From Phaeodactylibacter sp. (GTDB taxonomy: Bacteria; Bacteroidota; Bacteroidia; Chitinophagales; Saprospiraceae), in the NCBI GenBank assembly GCA_024103175.1, contig JAGFJE010000227.1, forward strand, positions 1-58,227: a stretch of DNA of 58,227 nt, in the 5' to 3' direction. Positions 29,873 through 37,334 of this stretch are shown in pieces; the stretch's first letter is position 1; each line of letters starts with the position of its first letter. A program made the translations under genes and the position numbers. Below the pieces are notes generated by a model that saw nothing but the letters and a program-made list of their open reading frames with translations, was not told the DNA's origin and did not search any database.

Positions 29873-31356
29873 GTACAGAACAAAGGCATATCATCCACCG
29901 GCAGGCCATTGAGCTGCGCCTTTCCTCCAGGCAAGAGGCCCACCGCATCCAGTCGCGGGCCAGCCGATTGTTTCAGGAGGAGGTGGCTCAACGGCTGGCC
30001 TCCCATTTCGACCGGCTTGGCCTGGGCGAGGCGGTACTGCGCATTCCCCGTATAGAGGTAAACCTCGGCCGCATACCAATAGGGGCTCTGGACGGGCGTT
30101 TTGCCGATCAATGCGCCGCCGCCATTCAACAGGAAGTGGAGCGCATCCTGCGGCAATTGGATCTGCAGCCCGGCTTCCACAGCGTGGTATCCGAACCCTT
30201 CCCGGGGGAAAATGCGCTGATCTCTGCCACCGGCCACCGCCTCTATGCGCTGAGGCTGTTCTTGTCTGAAGGAATATTGCCTCCCGCCTATCAGGAGCAC
30301 TCGTGGAAAGCATTGGAAGCGCTGTGGCTGGAAGTATTGGAACAAAACGGCCGGAGTATGGCCCATATGCTGCAGGAACTGGCCAGGGAGAACCCCTCCG
30401 GCATCGGGCGCCTGGTTCGGCAATTCAGCCCCGCCTGGATCAAATCCCTGTTGGAGTTCCTGTTCGGGCCGGCTGCGGCCTCCCGGGCGGCCGAAACGGC
30501 GGCGGCCGCATTGTTCCAAAGTGCGCCAACGGAAGCCTCCGAGTTTCTGGGGTTCCCTCCGCCGGTATGGGCAGCACTGCCGGAACGGTTAAGGCAACAG
30601 CTGCAACACTGGTTTGAAGAACAGCGGCAAACCGGCTTTTCTCTATCCCGAATGGCCCAATTGCGGTTGCAATCGGAAATTCTGCGGGCCCTGCTCCTTT
30701 ACCACCCGGATGATGGCTCGTCTTCCATCTCCATCCAACTCCCACGCCCGGCAGAGTTGGAAGAAGGGTTGAAGCACCGGTATCCCGCCGGGAAACATAA
30801 GGAAAAGGAGGAAGGGCCTTCCACCCCGGTTCCCCCCCGGGATGAAAAGGCAAAAAACGACAAATTGGCGGTTCAAAACGCCGGGCTGGCCCTACTTCAC
30901 CCTTTTTTGCCTGCCTTTTTCGATACGCTCGAGTACCTGGCCGGCAAGCATTGGAAAGACAAGGAGCGCCAGGAACGCGCTATGCACCTGCTGCTCTACC
31001 TGGCCGGGGGCGAAGAGCAGGCAGGCGAATGCGGCTTCGCAGTTCCCAAGCTTTTCTGTGGCTGGCCGGCGAATGAGGCGGTAGACCGCTTTATCCGCCT
31101 GAGCGAAAAAGAAAAACAGGAAGCAGAGGAATTGCTCGGGGCTGTTGTCAGCCATTGGGGCGCCCTGAAAAGCACATCAGCCGGCCTGTTGCAGAGTGGT
31201 TTTTTGCAGCGCGACGGCCTGCTGCAGGAGCGCCAGGACAGCTGGCTGCTGCAGATGGAACGCAAGGCCCAGGATATTTTACTGGATAAACTACCCTGGG
31301 GGATTTCCTGGATAAAGTTGCCCTGGATGGAAAAACAAGTGGTGGTAGAGTGGTAA
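29869..31356 (+). CDS. eCIS tape-measure protein (CIS_TMP, Pvc14/Afp14-like)
   Basis: A 495-residue protein that sets tube length. The N-terminus (HRQAIELRLSSRQEAHRIQSRASRLFQEEVA, then RIPRIEVNLGRIP) and the C-terminal block (GLALLHPFLPAFFDTL, RAMHLLLYLAGGEEQAGE, ETLLQ-type RQDSWLLQMERKAQDILLDKLPWGISWIKLPWM) are the signature parts of the contractile-injection-system tape measure family. The start is a TTG at 29869 that overlaps the previous stop (TTGA, 4 bases). No ATG lies before the conserved N-terminus, so translation is probably coupled. The short length suggests a short particle, or that only the conserved ends are retained. Confidence 0.9.
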   Translation: MSTEQRHIIHRQAIELRLSSRQEAHRIQSRASRLFQEEVAQRLASHFDRLGLGEAVLRIPRIEVNLGRIPIGALDGRFADQCAAAIQQEVERILRQLDLQPGFHSVVSEPFPGENALISATGHRLYALRLFLSEGILPPAYQEHSWKALEALWLEVLEQNGRSMAHMLQELARENPSGIGRLVRQFSPAWIKSLLEFLFGPAAASRAAETAAAALFQSAPTEASEFLGFPPPVWAALPERLRQQLQHWFEEQRQTGFSLSRMAQLRLQSEILRALLLYHPDDGSSSISIQLPRPAELEEGLKHRYPAGKHKEKEEGPSTPVPPRDEKAKNDKLAVQNAGLALLHPFLPAFFDTLEYLAGKHWKDKERQERAMHLLLYLAGGEEQAGECGFAVPKLFCGWPANEAVDRFIRLSEKEKQEAEELLGAVVSHWGALKSTSAGLLQSGFLQRDGLLQERQDSWLLQMERKAQDILLDKLPWGISWIKLPWMEKQVVVEW

Positions 31357-31375
31357 TTTCAAAAAACCTGATGCC

Positions 31376-33358
31376 ATGAGAGATCTTAAGCCGAAGGCTA
31401 CAAATACCAACATACACCAAAAGGCGGCGCCTTTTTTCGGCGGGGCCAGGGTATTTCCCAAACTCACCATCAACGCCCCCAACGACGCCTATGAACAACA
31501 GGCCGACGCCATGGCCAACCGCGTAATGCGCATGGAAGAAGAGGAGGAACAACTGCAGGCCATGCCTCTGGAAGGCGCCCTGCAACGAAAGTGCGCCGCC
31601 TGTGAAGAAGAGGAGGAAAATATACAAAGCAAACCACTGCTGCGCAAAGCGGAAGGGCACGGCGGCCAGGAAGCCTCTCCTGAACTGGCAGGCCAACTGG
31701 ACAACAGCAAAGGCGGAGGCGCCCCCTTGCCTGATACCACGCAGGCCCGAATGGGCCGCGCTTTTGGGGCGGATTTCGGCAACGTAAGGGTGCATACGGG
31801 CCGCCAGGCCGCCGCCATGAGCCGGAGCATCCAGGCCAAGGCGTTTACCCATGGCCCGGACATCTATTTCAACGAGGGGCAATACCAGCCGGAAACGAGG
31901 GCCGGAGGCCATCTGCTGGCCCATGAGCTGACGCACGTGGCGCAGCAAACAAACGCCCGCGGTATGGTCCAGCGAAGCCCGGATGGGCCTGAACAACCCT
32001 CTCCCGACCCTTCTTCTATTCTAACCCCGAGCCCACTTCACCCCGAAAACCAGCCATCTGTTACCCGGCGCTCAGGGCCCAATTCCGTCGATATAATGTA
32101 CCAAAGCCGTAATTATACGGTAAGGCGCAGGCTGGTTGGGCTCAGGCCAACCACCAGGACGGTGAGCGGCGAACCCCCTAATTTAAGCGGTGGAGCGGAC
32201 CGGGAGAACGTCTGGCTCCAGGTCAGCTGGTGTGAAGGGCAAAGGCACCGCGGGCGAATTCAATTGGGCGCAGATGTGCCTGCCTCCGCCGTTCGCTTTC
32301 TGCGCAACGTCGGCCAGGCGGTTATTGGCGGAGATGACCCCGGCACGGCCGTAGAGAATTTTGACCTCAATGCTTTTCTCGAACTGGAACTGCAAGTCCA
32401 TCGCGCTTTTCAACTAAGAGCGAGAGGAACGACACGCGTGGCGGACCCCACCAGCCCCAACGTTCCTCAGGCCGGCGCAAGGATCGAACTAGATATCGAT
32501 GCTCTTCCCTTTGATATCTACGGAGAGTATAGATATGAACGGATCCCTACACCCGGAGGGGGCTCTGTAGGCAGCCATACAGGCACAGTCGGCGCAAGCA
32601 TACCATTGGGCAGGACGGGAACACGCGTTCAATGCCCTACCCGCGAAGTAGTTGAATATGTGCCGGAATACCGTTTCGAATGCGTAGAACACATTCCGGA
32701 AGGCAGCCGCACGATAGAAGAATCAGCAGCCATTCATTTCGAATACGCCACCGATGTCATTGCAACCCACAATAGCGCTTCGGGGCGGCAAAGAAGGGAG
32801 GAGAACGAAATCGCCGCTTCACAGAATGACCGAAACCTCTCCCGGATAGAAACGCTACTGAACCAGGGGTTCAGGATCTCCAGCATTCGTGGGCTTACCT
32901 CTCCGGAAGGGCCGAGGCAACAACTTCGCGAAGGCGGATTCCAGGGAAACCAGGCGCTTTCCGAACAACGGGCGGAGGCAGCCCGCCTGTTTGTACAAAA
33001 CCATTGCACGGAAAACAACCTCCCCAACTGCTTCGCTCAAAATTTCACGATGACAGGGGCGGGCGAATCACCAACGCTCGACGACCCTCAAACGGGCGCC
33101 GAACTGGAAGGAGCCGCCCTGTCTGAAAGAACAACCGAACACTTCCTGACTTCTGAAACAGAAAGTTCCAGAAGGACAGAGCAACTGGCCGAAGAGTTGC
33201 GGGGTGCCGATCCGCAAAGAAGAGCCACACTGGTATACCCTCTGTTACGGCGGGCCGAGATCACTTTTGTCCGGGAAGAAACCGTGCCGGCAAGGGATGA
33301 AAATATGGAATCCTGCCCTTCGCTGGTGGAAGCAGCGGCAGCACGCTTTCTTGATTAA
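31376..33358 (+). CDS. eCIS cargo/effector 1: DUF4157 leader plus OmpA-like C-terminal region
   Basis: A 660-residue protein with the eCIS core (DUF4157) domain at about 80-195. It includes MGRAFGADFGNVRVHTG, KAFTHGPDIYFNEGQY and the metalloprotease-like HELTH (183-187). A preceding segment, PNDAYEQQADAMANRV, and a CAACEEEEE cluster are shared with the other two cargo genes. The C-terminus contains an OmpA-like pattern (about 460-550: ISSIRGLTSPEG, ALSEQRAEAARLFV). DUF4157 proteins are enriched in eCIS loci as cargo or as accessory proteases. It is 20 bases after the tape-measure gene. No adjacent immunity-like gene follows. Whether the HELTH motif acts in cargo self-processing is unknown. 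Confidence 0.8.
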   Translation: MRDLKPKATNTNIHQKAAPFFGGARVFPKLTINAPNDAYEQQADAMANRVMRMEEEEEQLQAMPLEGALQRKCAACEEEEENIQSKPLLRKAEGHGGQEASPELAGQLDNSKGGGAPLPDTTQARMGRAFGADFGNVRVHTGRQAAAMSRSIQAKAFTHGPDIYFNEGQYQPETRAGGHLLAHELTHVAQQTNARGMVQRSPDGPEQPSPDPSSILTPSPLHPENQPSVTRRSGPNSVDIMYQSRNYTVRRRLVGLRPTTRTVSGEPPNLSGGADRENVWLQVSWCEGQRHRGRIQLGADVPASAVRFLRNVGQAVIGGDDPGTAVENFDLNAFLELELQVHRAFQLRARGTTRVADPTSPNVPQAGARIELDIDALPFDIYGEYRYERIPTPGGGSVGSHTGTVGASIPLGRTGTRVQCPTREVVEYVPEYRFECVEHIPEGSRTIEESAAIHFEYATDVIATHNSASGRQRREENEIAASQNDRNLSRIETLLNQGFRISSIRGLTSPEGPRQQLREGGFQGNQALSEQRAEAARLFVQNHCTENNLPNCFAQNFTMTGAGESPTLDDPQTGAELEGAALSERTTEHFLTSETESSRRTEQLAEELRGADPQRRATLVYPLLRRAEITFVREETVPARDENMESCPSLVEAAAARFLD

Positions 33359-33400
33359 TTGGCAGCCTGATCGGTTTGGCTACCGACTAAAACGGGAATT

Positions 33401-35302
33401 ATGTTTTCTAAACAATCAAAATCAAAATCGGCTTCAACCCGGCCCGGCCGGCCATTTTTCGGAGGGAAATCCATTTTCCCCAAACTCACCGTCAATGCCC
33501 CTAACGATGCCTACGAGCAGCAAGCCGACGCCATGGCGGACAGCATAATGCGCATGGAAGAAGAGGAAGAACAACTGCAGGCCATGCCCCTGGAAAACGC
33601 TCTGCAACGAAAATGCGCCGCCTGTGAAGAAGAGGAGGAAAAGGTGCAAAGCAAGCCGTTCCTGCGCAAAGTGGAGGGCCGTGGCGGCTCTGAAGCTTCT
33701 CCCGAACTGGCCGGCCAGTTAGACGAAAGCAAAGGCGGAGGCGCTCCATTGCCCGAGGCCACCCAGGGCCGAATGGGGCGCGCCTTCGGAGCAGATTTCA
33801 GCCATGTAAAGGTGCATACGGGCAGCCGGGCAGCCGCCATGAGCCAGGGCATTCAGGCTAAAGCCTTCACCCACGGCTCGGATATTTATTTCAACGAAGG
33901 GCAATACCAGCCGGAAACGAGTTCGGGCAGCCATTTGCTGGCCCATGAGCTGACGCATGTGGTGCAGCAGGGAGGGCAAGGCCATATACAACGCAGCCTT
34001 CTGGGAGGCCTTCTTGGCGCCGGGATCGGTGGAGCATTGGGGGCGGGAATCGGCGCGGGAATCGGGTATGCAGTGGGGGGAGGCCTTGGAGCATTGATCG
34101 GGGGAGGGATCGGGCTGCTGGCAGGCGGGCTGGCAGGCGGGCTGATCGGACACGCTGCAACCAATGACAGGGATCGCCAGGCCCTCCGCCGCCCAAACCG
34201 GCCGCTGCCTCAATCCCTGGAGGCCCTGCGCACCGGAGATATTTCCTTACTCAGTGAACGGGAAATAGAAAACACCCGGGAGTACCAGGAGTACATGAGC
34301 CCCGGATCCATCTGGCAAACGGGCCTCCATCTCACTGCGGCCGAAGCCCGCCTGGCCTGCTTATTGCTTTTACAAGCCATGCGCAACAGCCCGGGCGTCA
34401 GTTGGTCGGAAGCCACCGCACGACAATACGCGCTTGCCGCCAGAGCCAGAATACAGGGCAGCAGCCAAAATATTGCCCAGGATCAACTGGCTCACGAGAT
34501 CGAAGTAACCAGTATGGAAGGCGCCAGGAGGATCTTCAATGAAATGAGTAACCTCACTTTTTTAAACGAACAAGATCAGGCGACGCCCATTCCTTTCCAC
34601 TATCCTCCCGACGGTTGTTATGCCCGGGCAGAATTGATGGCCGCTCGCCTGACCGCCCTGGGTTATGCTTCCGGCCGAAAATTCGCCATTTCCAGAAATC
34701 CCGGCCTCAGCGTTGAAACGGACTATTCTGTAGATACGGCTACCGCCGGAGAAACGCCGGTTACCACCTGGTGGTATCATGTCGCGCCCATCATTAAGGC
34801 CGAACAAAGTAACGGGGAAATCATCGACATGGTAATCGACCCGTCAATCGCAAACGGGCCTCTTTCGGTAGAGGAATGGACCGGGCTGATGAGTGGGCAA
34901 ACCTTTACCGAACGTTCCCTGGAAGAGGTGCGCAACCGGGTCGGCAGCGGAGGAGGTTTCGAAAGCAACACTACCTTTTCAACCAGCAGGGCAAGCGTCG
35001 GGCCCAGCGACCTCGACCAACCGTCCCGAATTCAATCCCCCCAGGAACGCATTGACGAGGCGAGGGCCGTACTTTCACAGTATGCGAATTACGCTCCGGC
35101 ACACGAGTTGGCACAAATTATTCGTTCTGAAATGAGAAACTCCGATATTGATGCCGGCCGGATCCTTCTGCACATCCAAACAATGTCCAGAATATCCCGG
35201 GATTATTTCAAACAGGAGTTCCACAGCCTCAAATCCAGGCTGGAGAGCAGGCTGTCCGCCGAAGAACGAGCCAGGATCAATTCAGCATTGAATAGTCCAT
35301 AA
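33401..35302 (+). CDS. eCIS cargo/effector 2: DUF4157 leader, glycine zipper and protein-glutaminase-like domain
   Basis: A 633-residue protein. Its leader nearly duplicates cargo 1 (HELTH at 182-186, CAACEEEEE cluster). Residues about 200-250 are a very long glycine-zipper hydrophobic stretch (GAGIGGALGAGIGAGIGY...), suggestive of membrane insertion. Further on, DGCYARAELMAARL (Cys406), TWWYHVAPII (His460) and MVIDPSI (Asp480) match the Cys-His-Asp arrangement of protein-glutaminase deamidases. The His-Asp spacing of 20 is the same as in the Chryseobacterium enzyme. The likely activity is deamidation of protein glutamines in a target cell. A small candidate lipoprotein gene follows after 9 bases. 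Family call from motifs only. Confidence 0.75.
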   Translation: MFSKQSKSKSASTRPGRPFFGGKSIFPKLTVNAPNDAYEQQADAMADSIMRMEEEEEQLQAMPLENALQRKCAACEEEEEKVQSKPFLRKVEGRGGSEASPELAGQLDESKGGGAPLPEATQGRMGRAFGADFSHVKVHTGSRAAAMSQGIQAKAFTHGSDIYFNEGQYQPETSSGSHLLAHELTHVVQQGGQGHIQRSLLGGLLGAGIGGALGAGIGAGIGYAVGGGLGALIGGGIGLLAGGLAGGLIGHAATNDRDRQALRRPNRPLPQSLEALRTGDISLLSEREIENTREYQEYMSPGSIWQTGLHLTAAEARLACLLLLQAMRNSPGVSWSEATARQYALAARARIQGSSQNIAQDQLAHEIEVTSMEGARRIFNEMSNLTFLNEQDQATPIPFHYPPDGCYARAELMAARLTALGYASGRKFAISRNPGLSVETDYSVDTATAGETPVTTWWYHVAPIIKAEQSNGEIIDMVIDPSIANGPLSVEEWTGLMSGQTFTERSLEEVRNRVGSGGGFESNTTFSTSRASVGPSDLDQPSRIQSPQERIDEARAVLSQYANYAPAHELAQIIRSEMRNSDIDAGRILLHIQTMSRISRDYFKQEFHSLKSRLESRLSAEERARINSALNSP

Positions 35303-35311
35303 TTTTATACC

Positions 35312-35617
35312 ATGAAATCACTAATTTTCCTTTTTTTTCTCGTGGTAGTGAACGATTGCGGGAGTAACAATGAAAGTTCTAACCCACAAAATGTACAAAG
35401 TATGACAACCGATGCCTTCACAGAGCACGTACAGTTTTTTCAAACGGAGAATAACCAGATAAAAATCGGGTTTTCGCTTCACGCCGGCATATACAGCATT
35501 TCAAAAAGCAATGTCCATTTTGAGGAGATCATGGCCAATATTGTCAAAGCCTGGCATCAGGATAAAAAAGTGGCAATTGAGTTGAAGGGCAATGAAGTCA
35601 TATCTGCAAAATTATAA
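35312..35617 (+). CDS. Small exported (probable lipo-) protein, candidate immunity partner of effector 2
   Basis: A 101-residue protein with an N-terminal hydrophobic segment followed by Cys16 (LVVVNDCGSNN). The -1 Asp is atypical for a lipobox, so lipidation is uncertain. The mature part is small and soluble, with no recognised domain. It is squeezed between cargo 2 (9-base gap) and cargo 3 (3-base gap) on the same strand. Periplasmic small proteins next to effectors are often immunity proteins in T6SS loci. Here that is inference from position and export signal. AT content is higher than in its neighbours, hinting at separate acquisition. Confidence 0.6.
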   Translation: MKSLIFLFFLVVVNDCGSNNESSNPQNVQSMTTDAFTEHVQFFQTENNQIKIGFSLHAGIYSISKSNVHFEEIMANIVKAWHQDKKVAIELKGNEVISAKL

Positions 35618-35620
35618 GGA

Positions 35621-36901
35621 ATGCGCCAACTTCAACCTAAAAAGCGGCCTTCCCCCCCGTCAAAGCCTGTCTTCTTTGGCGGCACATCGATTTATCCAAA
35701 ACTCGCCATCAACACCCCCAACGACGCCTACGAACAACAGGCCGACGCCATGGCCAACCGGGTGATACGCCAGGAAAAAGAAGAGGAAAACCTTCAGCCC
35801 GAATCGCTGTCGCGCCAGGCGGAAAGCAGCGGGGGTTACGAAGCGCCTCCCGAATTGGCCGGGCAACTGGCCCGTAGCAAGGGCGGCGGCGCTCCCCTGA
35901 CCGAAGCCACACAAGGCCGCATGAGCCGCGCCTTCGGAGCGGATTTCAGCGACGTCAGGGTGCATACCGGAGGCCAGGCCGCCGCCATGAGCCAGGGCAT
36001 ACAGGCAAAGGCCTTTACGCATGGCTCGGATATTTATTTCAACGAGGGGCAATACCGGCCGGGCACGAGCGAAGGCGGCCATTTACTGGCGCATGAGTTG
36101 ACGCATGTGATGCAACAAAGAAAATCCAATAAAGGATTGATTCATCGAGAAACTACTCCGGCTCCTGCCTTTTCTATCACTCAAATTCCCGGTATCATGA
36201 CTGCAATGTCTTGGAATACCGCAGCAGGCTTGATGAACGACTGGTTTTCCCGCCCCAGTCATTCGGATCCCCTCACTGGAACTCCAAATACTAGTGCTGT
36301 TTCCATTTCCTGGGCAAATGGGTTCAGCCGGTCAAGGTCCGTATACGATGCTCTGATTGCTGACAAGATCTGGGTTAATAGTGCTGCGCAGGAATTGATC
36401 AAACGAAGATTGATCAGCGAAGGGCTTCCAGGCCCTGGAGCCAGTTCTACTTTTGGATCTGTATCGGCTTCTCCTGCCGTCCTTGACAACGATTATATAA
36501 ATTACCGGGCCGTCTCGCAGGGCATTATGGCGCCACTTGACGGCCTTGCCGGCGCGCTCGCCAACTTCGTATTCAGAGTCGCTGTACAGGGAACAATTAC
36601 CGATACCGGGGCTTCTCCCTGGTACGCTATCGGTACCCAAAGGGCTTATCGAGTTGAAATTCAACAGGTCGCAATCTACATTCGGGATTCCTATGATTTC
36701 ATTGGCGACCAGTCTCTGGGGTGTTGGGACCCAATAGCTAATACGGTCAGTAGAACCGGAATCGGCGAGACTAACGCTACCTGCGTTGGAAATGTTGATT
36801 TTCGTAACTGGCGAACGGAAAATGGCCGTGGCGGAGATTTTTTAATCTATTCAAGCCCTGATATTCTGAGTACTTCAGACCAATTTACTTTTTACGAATG
36901 A
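35621..36901 (+). CDS. eCIS cargo/effector 3: DUF4157 leader with unrecognised C-terminal domain
   Basis: A 426-residue protein with the shortest leader of the three. It shares PNDAYEQQADAMANRV and HELTH (158-162) but lacks the CAACEEEEE cluster. From about 170 a distinct C-terminal domain begins. The end contains VEIQQVAIYIRDSYDFIGDQSLGCWDP and DFRNWRTENGRGGDFLIYSS, a pattern that reminds me of DUF6402 proteins linked to T6SS toxins, but I cannot confirm this. Codon use in the C-terminal domain looks less GC-rich than in the leader, consistent with a modular swap. Its stop overlaps the following lipoprotein start by 4 bases (ATGA). Confidence 0.75.
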   Translation: MRQLQPKKRPSPPSKPVFFGGTSIYPKLAINTPNDAYEQQADAMANRVIRQEKEEENLQPESLSRQAESSGGYEAPPELAGQLARSKGGGAPLTEATQGRMSRAFGADFSDVRVHTGGQAAAMSQGIQAKAFTHGSDIYFNEGQYRPGTSEGGHLLAHELTHVMQQRKSNKGLIHRETTPAPAFSITQIPGIMTAMSWNTAAGLMNDWFSRPSHSDPLTGTPNTSAVSISWANGFSRSRSVYDALIADKIWVNSAAQELIKRRLISEGLPGPGASSTFGSVSASPAVLDNDYINYRAVSQGIMAPLDGLAGALANFVFRVAVQGTITDTGASPWYAIGTQRAYRVEIQQVAIYIRDSYDFIGDQSLGCWDPIANTVSRTGIGETNATCVGNVDFRNWRTENGRGGDFLIYSSPDILSTSDQFTFYE

Positions 36902-37245
36902 AGGCAATATTACCATTGACGTTAATTTCAATGATTTTACTTTTCATGTCCATTAGTTGCAATAACCATGCAGATGGCGCTCCTGGGCAGGAAGTCCGTC
37001 GTTTTGAAAGCCCTGACGGCCGCTACGCCGTCGTAGTGCGGCTTGATTCAAAGTCTGAGGGCCCCATAACTCCCGGTTCCAGTGGCGACCGGCAAGGCTT
37101 TGTACAGCTAGTAAACAGCCAGGGTAAAATACTCAAACAGGCCTCTGTGGATATGGTTGGGCGCATAGACCAAGTGCTTTGGAAGGAAGATCAGGTAGAA
37201 GTGAAAATGGTTGCGACCTGGCAACTGAAGCCTGAAAAACGCTGA
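36898..37245 (+). CDS. Small lipoprotein, candidate immunity partner of effector 3
   Basis: A 115-residue protein with a classical lipoprotein signal: basic start, hydrophobic core and lipobox MSISC with Cys near 21. The mature 95 residues are beta-rich, with no domain I recognise (FESPDGRYAVVVRLDSKS). The start overlaps the stop of cargo 3 by 4 bases, so the two are translationally coupled. Close coupling and export to the envelope suggest an immunity-like or chaperone-like partner. An unrelated housekeeping lipoprotein is less likely given the position. Confidence 0.68.
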   Translation: MKAILPLTLISMILLFMSISCNNHADGAPGQEVRRFESPDGRYAVVVRLDSKSEGPITPGSSGDRQGFVQLVNSQGKILKQASVDMVGRIDQVLWKEDQVEVKMVATWQLKPEKR

Positions 37246-37334
37246 TCATCTTAGCAAGCTATATAATGAAAGAAGATAGTTTGCCGACTCAGGAGAATTA
37301 TCATAATTTAAGCTAAAAAAATACGCCGCCGATA

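Noticed and set aside
31376..36901. Three DUF4157 genes as ordinary secreted zinc proteases
   Set aside because: No signal peptides are present, and their position between tape measure and ATPase genes plus the shared leader fit eCIS cargo better; protease activity of the HELTH motif is still possible.
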